Program-made: the position numbers and the translations under genes
Notes under the pieces: model-generated
What the model was told of the DNA's origin: nothing
The model's input: the letters and a program-made list of their open reading frames with translations, nothing else
The model's database searches: none
In this document: positions 35,969 through 43,547 of the stretch, in pieces
How positions within the stretch are numbered: the first letter of the stretch is position 1
How the letters are laid out: each line of letters starts with the position of its first letter
Assembly: GCA_016193285.1 (NCBI GenBank)
Contig: JACPSL010000036.1
Span: forward strand, 1 to 64,000
Direction of reading: 5' to 3'
DNA: 64,000 bases
Origin: Candidatus Melainabacteria bacterium
GTDB lineage: Bacteria > Cyanobacteriota > Vampirovibrionia > 2-02-FULL-35-15

Positions 35969-36745
35969 ATGGAAAGTAATGAATGCTGTTACTTAAGCGA
36001 AATATATTCTGCTATTCAAGGTGAAGGACCTTTAGTAGGAGTACGTCAGATATTTATTAGATTTAGTGCTTGTGATTTAAGATGTGTTTGGTGTGATACA
36101 CCTGAAAGCTTGGTTAAAACAGATTCTTGCCAAGTTGAAAACGGTGCTGGCAGTAGATCTTTTGAAAAAGTTCAAAACCCAGTAAGTAAGCCTCAGTTAA
36201 TTTCTTTTATAGAAAAATTATCTCCAGCTCTTCATCAGAGCATTTCACTGACTGGTGGAGAACCGCTTTTACAAAGTAAATTCTTAAGCTTGTTTTTACC
36301 AAATGTTAAACAACAAATAAATTTGCCTGTCTATCTGGAAACCGGAGGACATAGAGTGAATGAATTAAAAGAAATAATTAATTATATTGATTATGTTTCA
36401 ATGGATTTTAAATTACCTAGTTCTTCTAAAACTAGAACTTTATGGAAAGAACATAAAGAGTTTTTAAAAATCTCATTAAGTGCTAAAAATTTACAAAACA
36501 TCTGGGTAAAAATTGTTTTAACTAATGAAACTTCTTTTGGTGAACTGATTCAATCTATTAATATTGTTAAATCTTTAAGTACAGCTGGCAAAAATATTGA
36601 AATTATTTTACAGCCAGTAACTCAAATCAATGGCTCACAACCACCAAGCAAAAAAGATCTTTTAAACATCCACTTAAAATTACTAGAACATTATTCTTAT
36701 ATTCGGATTCTTCCTCAGGTACATAAATTAATTGGGCAAAAATAA
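35969..36745 (+). CDS. queE: 7-carboxy-7-deazaguanine synthase
   Basis: Radical SAM enzyme of queuosine biosynthesis. SEIYSAIQGEGPLVGVRQIFIR at the N-terminus, then the cluster ligands Cys35, Cys39 and Cys42 (CDLRCVWC), and the SAM-binding SLTGGEPLL. At 258 aa it is of the larger type with an insert after the cluster loop. TAGAAT lies 10 nt before the ATG. Its stop falls in a palindrome shared with the pseudopilin terminator region. Confidence 0.92.
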   Translation: MESNECCYLSEIYSAIQGEGPLVGVRQIFIRFSACDLRCVWCDTPESLVKTDSCQVENGAGSRSFEKVQNPVSKPQLISFIEKLSPALHQSISLTGGEPLLQSKFLSLFLPNVKQQINLPVYLETGGHRVNELKEIINYIDYVSMDFKLPSSSKTRTLWKEHKEFLKISLSAKNLQNIWVKIVLTNETSFGELIQSINIVKSLSTAGKNIEIILQPVTQINGSQPPSKKDLLNIHLKLLEHYSYIRILPQVHKLIGQK

Positions 36746-36767
36746 AGGCGAGGTAACCTCGCCTTTA
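36743..36767. terminator. Palindrome between queE and the pseudopilin gene
   Basis: A perfect inverted repeat with 12-nt arms (TAAAGGCGAGGT and complement) around a single A. It begins at the queE TAA and ends 1 bp before the pseudopilin stop. Its position between convergent genes fits a bidirectional terminator, though no long U-run follows on either strand. It may instead be a palindromic element. Confidence 0.55.
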
Positions 36768-37580
36768 CTAGTTTCGTGGGGTTATTTCTACTTCAAATTC
36801 AGACATTGCTCCCATTAAGCCAAATAATACAGATGATTCTTCCAATGAAACTTTTATTTTTATTGGTTTGTCAGTTTTATATTCTTTACCAAAATAAATA
36901 TTTACTTCATTAGTAGTAAATGGATCAGTAAGTGAGTTTGCAAGAAAATTTCCACTAATTGGGATATTTCTACTTTCTTTTTTTAATTTTGCAAAATGAT
37001 CTATAAAAAGTTCATCTTCACTTTCATTGACTGTTGTTTCTTCTTTAGGATTAGCAAAATCCTGCTTAAGAGAATCTATGAATTCTTTATCTTCAGGTAA
37101 TGAAGACTTTTGGATTTCTAGAATTGGTGGAAGAAATGGCCAGCTTTTTTCTTCATCTTCTGTGTAATGTTTGCTTTGATTTAAAAACTTAATTGATTTT
37201 AAAATTAAATATTTTTCTTCTTGTTGAATTCCTTTTATAATGTCTTCTTGTAACCTTTTTGGTTTTGCAAAATAATAAAGTATGTAGTTATAGCTAATTA
37301 CATCTCCGCTAGGTTCAAATATTACTGGTTTTGTAAAGTAAATATAAGGAGAGCTGTCTTTTGCATCATCAGGTAAAGGCACACCAAAAGAAGAGCCTGA
37401 GTTAATAGCAATTCTTTTTTTATTTGCTTCTCTTAGCTCTTCACTGATAGCTTTAATTGCAACTTTTGCTTTTACTTGTAGTAAACCTCTTCCATAACTT
37501 TGGTAAAATAATCTCCAGCCTTGATCAGAGTATGCATACAGCAAGCCTAGTACTATAGCAATGACAGCAATAACTGCCAT
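36768..37580 (-). CDS. Type II secretion / type IV pilus pseudopilin-like protein
   Basis: The annotated ATG gives MAVIAVIAIVLGLLYAY, a pilin N-terminal helix missing its front. Reading upstream in frame adds FSLIET preceded by NNIG, a classic prepilin peptidase site (G before FSLIE) with Glu5. That extension has no ATG, GTG or TTG before an in-frame TAA. The remainder is a 240-residue periplasmic domain resembling minor pseudopilins (SEELREANKKR; long beta C-terminus). No other pilus genes are nearby. See the separate leader feature for the likely frameshift. Confidence 0.75.
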   Translation of the reverse strand: MAVIAVIAIVLGLLYAYSDQGWRLFYQSYGRGLLQVKAKVAIKAISEELREANKKRIAINSGSSFGVPLPDDAKDSSPYIYFTKPVIFEPSGDVISYNYILYYFAKPKRLQEDIIKGIQQEEKYLILKSIKFLNQSKHYTEDEEKSWPFLPPILEIQKSSLPEDKEFIDSLKQDFANPKEETTVNESEDELFIDHFAKLKKESRNIPISGNFLANSLTDPFTTNEVNIYFGKEYKTDKPIKIKVSLEESSVLFGLMGAMSEFEVEITPRN

Positions 37581-37659
37581 CGTTTCAATGAGACTAAATC
37601 CAATGTTGTTTCTTTTAATGATTTCTTTTTTTTATTTCTTTTACCTCTTCAGCTATCAT
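37581..37659 (-). other. Frame-disrupted prepilin leader with A8 tract
   Basis: On the minus strand an ATG (37657-37659) opens MIAEEVKEIKK in a different frame from the pilin body. A run of eight A (T8 at 37626-37633 on the plus strand) separates them. Removing one A joins this leader to EIIKRNNIG and then FSLIET, a normal prepilin. As read, the leader frame stops after 14 codons. This is a real frameshift, slippage site or assembly error. Confidence 0.6.
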
Positions 37660-37720
37660 TTAAAGATAAACCAGATGAGTCCAAAAGTAAATTCTCTATA
37701 AGTCCTATAAGTAAAAAGAA

Positions 37721-38338
37721 ATGAAAAAGCCTAAACCTTACTTTATTGCTGTTACAGGGAATTTTGGTGTTGGTAAAAGTCTTGTTGGGAAAATATTAAA
37801 GGAGCTTAATGTGGCTGTTGTTGATACAGACGAATTAGTAAGAAATATTTTAAAAACAAAAAATAAGACAACAAAAAAAATAGTAGGTATCTTTGGTGAA
37901 AAGATCCTAAACGGAAAGAATAAAAGTAAATATATAGATAGAAAAACCCTTGGCAAACTAGTTTTTAATAACTCGGCTAGAAGAAAAAAACTTGAGTTGA
38001 TTATTCATCCGGAAGTAAGAAAAGAGATTTTTAAGTTAAAAAAAAATACAAACAAAAAAATCATTGCAATGTTAATTCCGCTTTTGTTTGAAACTAAGCA
38101 GCAAAATGATTATGATGAAACATGGTGTGTTGTATGTGACAGGAAAAATCAATATAAGCGGCTTATAAAAAAAGGTTTTTCAATAAGAGAAATAAATCTA
38201 AGACTAAAAGCACAATTACCACAAAATAAAAAATCCAAGTTAGCAAGTTTTGTTATTAATAACTCTGGTACTATCCAAGAAACAAGATCGCAAATCAAAA
38301 CTCGAATAAGTCATATAACGGGTTCTATTAAGCCATAA
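37721..38338 (+). CDS. coaE: Dephospho-CoA kinase
   Basis: Final CoA synthesis step. Walker A GNFGVGKS (about 14-21), DTDELVR (about 36-42), IIHPEVRKEI, and the lid region RLIKKGFSIREINLRLKAQLP. Length 205 is normal. The last 28 bp overlap the convergent hpf gene. Confidence 0.94.
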   Translation: MKKPKPYFIAVTGNFGVGKSLVGKILKELNVAVVDTDELVRNILKTKNKTTKKIVGIFGEKILNGKNKSKYIDRKTLGKLVFNNSARRKKLELIIHPEVRKEIFKLKKNTNKKIIAMLIPLLFETKQQNDYDETWCVVCDRKNQYKRLIKKGFSIREINLRLKAQLPQNKKSKLASFVINNSGTIQETRSQIKTRISHITGSIKP

Positions 38339-38889
38339 TTGCCATCTTTTCTTTTATATATTGTGTTTATTTGATTTGTGTTTGAGTTAATAAATACGTA
38401 GAAATCGTGGCTTATAAGATCAAGGTGTGTTATAGCTTCTTCAGGAGTCATTGGGTGGATGTGAAATTTTTTTGATTTTATTATTTTGCCTTCCTGAAGT
38501 TGATTATTATTAGAGAAGGTTTTACTTTGAATAGTTTCTGGTAATTCTAAATTTGGTAGTGGTCTTTCATTATGTTGATAGCTTCTGTAAACTTTGGATT
38601 TATATTTTTGAAGTTGTCTTTCCAGCTTATCTTCAATAAGATCTATGCTTGCATACATACCTTCACTAGCTTGTTCTGATCGGATGATTTTTCCATCCAA
38701 AAAGATAGTTACTTCAATTACGTTATCATTTGTAATTCTTGGGTTTTTTGCTACGCTAAGCTTAACTTTTACCTCGTGTCCTTTTATAATTGATTCATAG
38801 TGTTTTTCTAGTCTTTTTAATTTGTCTGTTACATAATCTTTAAGTGCTTTTGTAAGTTCAATGTTTTTTCCTTCAATAGATATTTTCAT
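38311..38889 (-). CDS. hpf: Ribosome hibernation promoting factor, long form
   Basis: N-terminal HPF/YfiA domain (about 1-100: MKISIEGKNIELTKALKDYVTDKLKRLEKHYE) and C-terminal dimerisation domain (about 138-190: KKFHIHPMTPEEAITHLDLISHDFYVFIN). Long HPF forms 100S ribosome dimers in stationary phase. Length 192 is typical. Divergent from pdxA with about 40 bp between. Confidence 0.95.
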   Translation of the reverse strand: MKISIEGKNIELTKALKDYVTDKLKRLEKHYESIIKGHEVKVKLSVAKNPRITNDNVIEVTIFLDGKIIRSEQASEGMYASIDLIEDKLERQLQKYKSKVYRSYQHNERPLPNLELPETIQSKTFSNNNQLQEGKIIKSKKFHIHPMTPEEAITHLDLISHDFYVFINSNTNQINTIYKRKDGNYGLIEPVI

Positions 38890-38930
38890 TTGTTTGCCTA
38901 CTTATATATTTTACATGGTAAATTGGTTTT

Positions 38931-39863
38931 GTGGTTAAAGAAAAATATGTAGGTATAACTTATGGTGATCCTGCTGGTATTGGGCCTGAAATACTTTGTA
39001 AAACATTAGGTGAATGGAAAAAAAGAAAGTTTAAACCTACTCCACTTATTATTGATGAATCCGATGTTTTACCTAAGTGCAAAAAACAAAAGCCCTCGAA
39101 ACATTCTGGTTTAATAGCCTACAGATGCTTAAAACAAGCAATTAGTTTGGCTAAAGATAAAAAAATGTCTGCTCTTATTACAGGGCCGGTATCAAAAAAA
39201 TTAATTAACTTGTCAAAAAGCAAATTTAAAGGCCAAACTGAAGAAATTGCAAAAAGCTGTAAGATTCATCCTGATAAAGTAATCATGCTTTTTGTTGCAG
39301 GCGATTTTAAAATTGCTTTATTTACAAGGCATGTTGCTTTAAAAGATGTAAGCAAAAAAATTACAAAGAAAAAACTTTTAAGTTTTTTGCTTTTACTAAA
39401 TAAAGAATTAAAAAAATGGTTTCATATAAAATATCCTAAAATAGCTATATTAGGTTTAAATCCACATGCCAGTGAAGATGGAATGTTTGGGAAGGAAGAA
39501 AAGAAAATAATTACACCAGTAATTAATAAACTAAAGTCTTTTGGTTTAAATCTGTTTGGTCCTTTATCGCCAGATGGAACTTTAGCACAAGCCGGGCAAA
39601 ATTATTTACATAACAAAAGACAAAAATATAATGTGTATGTTTCTTTTTATCATGATCAAGCTCTTCCTCTTTTTAAGGCAGTATGTGGATTTTGTGGTGT
39701 TAATGTAACTCTTGGAGCACCATTTTTAAGAGTTTCTCCTTGTCATGGGACTGCATTTGATATTGCTTTTAAAAGTAAAGCATCTAATCTTAGTTTAGTT
39801 AGTGCAATTAAGTTGGCGGAAAAATTGATTATTAGACCAAAGACCAAAGACCATAGACCATAG
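38931..39863 (+). CDS. pdxA: 4-hydroxythreonine-4-phosphate dehydrogenase
   Basis: Pyridoxal phosphate pathway oxidoreductase. GITYGDPAGIGPEI (about 7-20), ITGPVSKKLI, NPHASEDGMFGKEE with metal ligands, and VSFYHDQALPLFKA. Length 310. GTG start follows an in-frame stop, with no ATG available. The last residues (PKTKDHRP) are encoded by the AGACCAW heptamer array, and the stop TAG lies within it. Confidence 0.93.
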   Translation: MVKEKYVGITYGDPAGIGPEILCKTLGEWKKRKFKPTPLIIDESDVLPKCKKQKPSKHSGLIAYRCLKQAISLAKDKKMSALITGPVSKKLINLSKSKFKGQTEEIAKSCKIHPDKVIMLFVAGDFKIALFTRHVALKDVSKKITKKKLLSFLLLLNKELKKWFHIKYPKIAILGLNPHASEDGMFGKEEKKIITPVINKLKSFGLNLFGPLSPDGTLAQAGQNYLHNKRQKYNVYVSFYHDQALPLFKAVCGFCGVNVTLGAPFLRVSPCHGTAFDIAFKSKASNLSLVSAIKLAEKLIIRPKTKDHRP

Positions 39864-39915
39864 ACCATAGACTACAAGAAGGTCTATAGTCTATAGTCTG
39901 TTGTCTATAGTCTAT
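39834..39915. repeat. Inverted heptamer tandem array between pdxA and folE
   Basis: Six heptamers on the left (two AGACCAA, three AGACCAT, one AGACTAC; 39834-39875), a 5-nt spacer AAGAA, then five complementary-type heptamers (GGTCTAT, AGTCTAT, AGTCTGT, TGTCTAT, AGTCTAT; 39881-39915). The halves can pair as a long imperfect hairpin. Stop codons of both convergent genes lie inside. Resembles short tandemly repeated repetitive (STRR) heptamers known in cyanobacteria, arranged here as a giant palindrome. Confidence 0.85.
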
Positions 39916-40514
39916 TTTCTAATAAGTGATAGCACTTCAGATCTTGATGCCTGATTGGTTTTAAATATTCCACGTAAAACAGAAGTTACTGTTTTACTTC
40001 CTGGTTTTTTAATCCCTCTCATTGACATGCATAAATGTTCTGCTTCAATTACTACAGCAACTCCCATTGGATTTAGTTTTTCTACAATTGCATCTGCTAT
40101 TTGAGTAGTCATTCTTTCTTGGAGTTGTGGTCTTCTTGCTGTTACTTCAACTACTCTTGCTAACTTGCTTAAACCTGTAATAAGTCCTTTATTTGGTAAG
40201 TATGCTACATGAGCAGCTCCAAAAAAAGGAATTAAGTGGTGTTCACACATGCTGTAAAAGTTTATATCTCTAACAAGAATTATCTCATCATGATTTTCTG
40301 TATAAGTTATTGTAATTTCATCTTTTGGATCTTTATTTACACCAGAAAACAATTCTAAATACATTTTTGCTACTCTATCTGGAGTAAGAAGAATTTCTGT
40401 TCTTTCGGGTTTGTTATCAATTACTTTTAGTATTTCACGAACTGCATTTTCAATTACTTCTTTTTTTTCTTTGCACTTTTTATCAACTTCAAGGATTTTG
40501 GTAGTTTCTAACAT
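39912..40514 (-). CDS. folE: GTP cyclohydrolase I
   Basis: Makes dihydroneopterin triphosphate for folate and, in bacteria, queuosine. Zinc and active-site motifs [12 protein letters not shown] (about 109-120), [22 protein letters not shown], and [11 protein letters not shown]. Length 200 is normal. Its TAG stop lies within the heptamer array. Confidence 0.96.
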   Translation of the reverse strand: MLETTKILEVDKKCKEKKEVIENAVREILKVIDNKPERTEILLTPDRVAKMYLELFSGVNKDPKDEITITYTENHDEIILVRDINFYSMCEHHLIPFFGAAHVAYLPNKGLITGLSKLARVVEVTARRPQLQERMTTQIADAIVEKLNPMGVAVVIEAEHLCMSMRGIKKPGSKTVTSVLRGIFKTNQASRSEVLSLIRK

Positions 40515-40598
40515 ATTTTTCCTTTTAATGTGTCAATTTTAAATGAGATTTTATTTGGTTAAAGCTAATGTTAATTAAGAATTAATATTTATTTAGTG

Positions 40599-40604
40599 TA
40601 AAAT
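40599..40604 (+). promoter_or_regulatory. -10 box TAAAAT just before ilvN
   Basis: TAAAAT ends 7 nt before the ilvN ATG (40612), the distance at which transcription would begin at or beside the start codon. No ribosome site is present. Confidence 0.45.
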
Positions 40605-40611
40605 AATATCT

Positions 40612-41145
40612 ATGCAACGAGTCTTATCAGTTTTAGTAGAAAATGAATCTGGCGTTTTAACTAGAATAGCTGGTTTATTTTCAAGACGTGGTTTTAATAT
40701 TGAATCATTAACTGTAGGACCAACAGAAAATCCAGCATATGCAAGAATGACAATTACAGTTAATGCAAGTAACTTTGCAATAGAACAAATAACCAAACAA
40801 CTTCATAAACTTATAAATGTCATAAAAATAACTGATCTTACTGAAACTAGTTTTGTTGATCGTGAATTAGCTTTAATAAAAGTTTCATCTACAGCAACTA
40901 CAAGATCAGAAATTATTCAAATAGCAGATTTATTTAGAGGTCATATTGTTGATGTAGCTGAAGATATTTTAATTGTAGAAGTAACTGGTGAGCAAGGAAA
41001 AATAAATGCAATTGTTCATTTGTTAAGTAAGTTTGGTATTAAAGAAATTGCAAGAACTGGCAGAGTAGCTTTATCACGTGGCGTAAGAATTAATGAATCT
41101 CAAATATCCCAAAGGGTACCTCTTAGAATGGTTACCTCAACTTAA
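40612..41145 (+). CDS. ilvN: Acetolactate synthase small (regulatory) subunit
   Basis: Valine-feedback subunit for branched-chain amino-acid synthesis (also named ilvH). The N-terminal ACT domain (RVLSVLVENESGVLTRIAGLFSRRGFNIESLTVG, in parts residues 2-36) and a C-terminal ACT-like half (FVDRELALIKVS, FRGHIVDVAED). Length 177. The catalytic subunit gene is not adjacent, which is unusual. Confidence 0.95.
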   Translation: MQRVLSVLVENESGVLTRIAGLFSRRGFNIESLTVGPTENPAYARMTITVNASNFAIEQITKQLHKLINVIKITDLTETSFVDRELALIKVSSTATTRSEIIQIADLFRGHIVDVAEDILIVEVTGEQGKINAIVHLLSKFGIKEIARTGRVALSRGVRINESQISQRVPLRMVTST

Positions 41146-41221
41146 GGAGCTCTTAACAAAAACCAGCTAATAATTTTTTCTTATAACTTTTTCTTAACTA
41201 AGTTCTGCTTGAATACCTTTA

Positions 41222-41241
41222 CTGAATGTAAAAGCATTCAG
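41222..41241 (+). promoter_or_regulatory. Inverted repeat before the 41271 gene
   Basis: CTGAATG (41222-41228) and CATTCAG (41235-41241) are perfect complements around TAAAAG, 29 nt before the ATG. Could be an operator or a leader hairpin. No regulator is identifiable. Confidence 0.4.
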
Positions 41242-41270
41242 ATTTGTTTTATAAAAGAGAGGCAATAACA

Positions 41271-41972
41271 ATGAGTGAATTAGATGGAATAGGAAATAAT
41301 TATAGTGTTCCTTCTTTACAAGCAACTCCAAAAGCTAGTGAAGTAGAAGCTAAAGATAAGTTAAAAGAAGCAGAGTCTTTAGAAGAAGCTACTAAAGAAC
41401 TTAAAAAGGAGGAAGAAGAGCTTCTTAAAGAAGCAGAAGAAAAGAAGAAAAAAGCTGAAGAAGCACAACTTTTAGAGCAGTACTATAGAGCTGCAGCAGC
41501 AGCGCTTAGAGCCTATGCACAAAAATTAGAACAAAATAATAAAGTCGTTAATGATACAGATAAAGAAATTACTCCGCTTGAACCAATTAATCCAACAATA
41601 AAGGATAAGGTTGAAGCTAAAATAGTTATCCCAAAAGGATTAACTGCTGCTCAGATTATAGAAATAGCTAAGAAATTAGAAAGACAAGCAGAAGTTTATG
41701 GAAAAGAACAAGAAAATTTACGAGACCAGGTTGATAGAATTCTAGAAAAGATAAAGGGTATTCAAGATAAATTAACACAAATAACAGAACTACAAAAGGA
41801 TATAAAAAATGATAATCGTTTAGATGTTCGTATGATGAAGGCAGCAGCATATAGTATGTTAGCCAGACTTAAAGCAGATAAAGAAGTTGAAAAGCTTGAT
41901 CAGCAGTTAAAAGCAGGTGTAGCTCTTTCTCAGCAAAAAGAAGCCGGGGAAAATGCCATGAGATTTAAGTAA
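41271..41972 (+). CDS. Unrecognised coiled-coil protein
   Basis: About 233 residues; almost wholly helical and charged. A Glu/Lys-rich coiled coil (about residues 25-65), an alanine-rich helix with YYRAAAAALRAYAQKL, a proline-containing linker, then a second coiled coil (about 125-185). No signal peptide or membrane segment. ATG 41271 is chosen because AGAGAGG lies 8 nt before it; an upstream TTG adds nine residues. Fifteen bp from the next gene, probably the same transcript. No family recognised. Confidence 0.65.
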   Translation: MSELDGIGNNYSVPSLQATPKASEVEAKDKLKEAESLEEATKELKKEEEELLKEAEEKKKKAEEAQLLEQYYRAAAAALRAYAQKLEQNNKVVNDTDKEITPLEPINPTIKDKVEAKIVIPKGLTAAQIIEIAKKLERQAEVYGKEQENLRDQVDRILEKIKGIQDKLTQITELQKDIKNDNRLDVRMMKAAAYSMLARLKADKEVEKLDQQLKAGVALSQQKEAGENAMRFK

Positions 41973-41987
41973 AAGAAGGAACTTGCT

Positions 41988-42455
41988 ATGTTTATTTTAG
42001 AAATAGATAGAGTTAATAATTTCATTCTAGGATTACCAAGTGGAATTCAAGGAGATTTGAATGGTGATGGGATTCTTGATACAGCACAATTTAGTCTCTC
42101 CTCTCAAGCAGGAAGAGCTGGTACATCATCACAATCTTCTGATAGTGATGATAGAAGGATAGCTGCTGAAGTACAAGCAGAGCTTAGTAGTATTTCGCAA
42201 ACAGTAACAGTGTCAGGTGGTGGCAGTAATGTTCATTCATCAGCACGGCAGGCAGCAGCTGCATATGGAAAAGCGGCTAATGCAGCCAAGAAAGCTGCAA
42301 CAATACAAAATTTGAACATTGCAAATCCTTTAGTATCTATGGCAGTTAGTGCAGTTGCTTTTTTCTCGCAAATGTTTGACATGTGGAACATTTTAATAAA
42401 AGAGAATACAAAGAAATTGAAGGAAAGCGTTGATAGTACACGAGCAGCTAGGTAA
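41988..42455 (+). CDS. Unrecognised small protein with EF-hand-like loop
   Basis: 155 residues. Starts MFILEIDR, similar to the MFILNING start of the 51-residue gene at 43042. A dockerin/EF-hand-like loop GDLNGDGILDTAQF (about 22-35) has the Dx[ND]xDGxxD calcium pattern. A serine/glycine-rich middle follows, then a hydrophobic segment (about 113-130, PLVSMAVSAVAFFSQMF) and a basic tail. AAGGA precedes the ATG. No known family. Confidence 0.65.
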   Translation: MFILEIDRVNNFILGLPSGIQGDLNGDGILDTAQFSLSSQAGRAGTSSQSSDSDDRRIAAEVQAELSSISQTVTVSGGGSNVHSSARQAAAAYGKAANAAKKAATIQNLNIANPLVSMAVSAVAFFSQMFDMWNILIKENTKKLKESVDSTRAAR

Positions 42456-42471
42456 ACCTTCTTTAGATTTT

Positions 42472-42711
42472 TTAAACACTTGCTAGTGTTTGTAGCTTGC
42501 TCTTAAAGATTTTAATGTCAGCTGCAGTTAATGCTGCACCTAAGTCAGCTAATTTCTGACCTTCTAAAGCTTGATAAATAAGCTCACCCTCTCTTTCCAT
42601 ATCTTGAGGAGTTGCTGTTTTATTTAATTTCTTTTGTTGTATATTAACTAACTCATGAGAAGCCATATTGAAAAGTGCTCTTCCTGTGTTAGCTATTGAT
42701 TGTCCATCCAT
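42472..42711 (-). CDS. Unrecognised 79-residue helical protein
   Basis: Entirely helical: an N-terminal ASHELVNIQQKKLNK helix, a TATPQDMEREGELIYQALEG turn-helix, and a C-terminal IKIFKSKLQTLASV. Size and two-helix layout recall secretion needle or rod subunits, but sequence identity is not evident and no secretion apparatus is in the window. AAGGA precedes the ATG by 9 nt. Convergent with the 41988 gene. Confidence 0.6.
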   Translation of the reverse strand: MDGQSIANTGRALFNMASHELVNIQQKKLNKTATPQDMEREGELIYQALEGQKLADLGAALTAADIKIFKSKLQTLASV

Positions 42712-43041
42712 ATTATATTTTCCTTCTTATTCTTAAATATTAGTTTGATCTATAAATAAAAAGCATCTTGTACACTTTTTTTGATAGTTATATTTCTCTG
42801 TTATTTTAAATAAATATTCTGAGAGGTTATTATATGGTTAAATATTTAAAAGCTTATATGTGTAGTTGAATTGAAAAAGATTTAACTAAGTTAAAGCCTC
42901 TTTAAGATGCTGTCATCTTAAAGAGGCTTTAGTATTAATATTCCGAGCTCTTGGATTTAACTCAGATCTACTGAAAGAGTCAATTAAAGGTCGACATGAC
43001 CTACGAGACTTAGTTTTCAATAGACCTTTAAGATTTCAGCT
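42712..43041. other. Gene-free hairpin-rich stretch
   Basis: No ORF worth calling. Contains the 17-bp hairpin listed separately, and an inverted repeat TTAAAGGTC (42984-42992) with GACCTTTAA (43023-43031) across 30 nt that also includes a short AGGTC/GACCT repeat. On the minus strand these follow the 43042 gene, so they may terminate or process its transcript. Confidence 0.5.
42893..42930. terminator. Perfect 17-bp hairpin
   Basis: Arms AAAGCCTCTTTAAGATG (42893-42909) and its exact complement (42914-42930) around CTGT. Calculated by eye it is the strongest hairpin in the window. T-rich sequence follows on the minus strand only after an AACTTAG spacer, so it may be a terminator for the 43042 gene or a stable RNA element. 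Confidence 0.6.
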
Positions 43042-43197
43042 TTAGACTGCTCTTAGTGTACCGAGCGAAGCCTGGAATTGCTTAATGTTTGCTTGTTTTA
43101 TTCCTTCATCAAGCTGTTTCTGTAAGGTTTCTCGTACCTTTGTATCTATCATAGCATCGGCAGCAGATTGCGCACCATTTATATTTAAAATAAACAT
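43042..43197 (-). CDS. Unrecognised 51-residue protein
   Basis: MFILNINGAQSAADAMIDT followed by an amphipathic helix (KVRETLQKQLDEGIKQANIKQF) and LGTLRAV. Strong AAAGGAG ribosome site 9 nt before the ATG. The first four residues and overall style match the 41988 gene product. Short, but the ribosome site and the clean open frame support translation. Confidence 0.55.
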   Translation of the reverse strand: MFILNINGAQSAADAMIDTKVRETLQKQLDEGIKQANIKQFQASLGTLRAV

Positions 43198-43547
43198 AAT
43201 TTTTTCTCCTTTGTTTTAAAGTACTAATTACTTTTTTAGGGACAGCATCAAGTATATGTGAGCACTATTAAAATAAAGTTATGATTAGTACAAATATTTT
43301 GCTGGTATGTAATTTAAGTTAAAAAAATCACTTATAATATTTACTTAACCTCTTCTTAAAAAATTATGGGTTTTTACCTACCGCCTTCCTCGCTCATTCC
43401 TCGCTTGTCAGGCTTTGCAAAGTGCTCTCGGTATGCTTATACCTAACACAATTCAGATTTTACCGAGTTTTTTATAACTTTTGGGATAAAATCTTACTGT
43501 GTAAATAGTTTACTTTGAAATGTTACTCTAGGTAAGCAGTAACAATT
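43198..43547. other. Gene-free region with GC-rich islet, candidate RNA or mlaE leader
   Basis: Mostly AT-rich. A consensus -10 TATAAT (43333-43338) precedes a GC-rich islet (43379-43443). The islet holds a direct repeat TTCCTCGCT (43386-43394 and 43397-43405), a closing pair TACCG/CGGTA (43379-43383 with 43429-43433) and a hairpin GGTAT-GCTT-ATACC (43430-43443). No ORF supported. Either a small RNA or the structured leader of mlaEFD. Confidence 0.45.

Noticed and set aside
39834-39915. CRISPR-like array
   Set aside because: Units are 7 nt, adjacent without spacers and inverted; not direct repeats with spacers.
41271-43197. Type III secretion needle/rod/translocator set
   Set aside because: Size and helical layout are suggestive, but no apparatus gene (ATPase, export gate, secretin) is in the window and no residue motif matches; kept only as a hypothesis.
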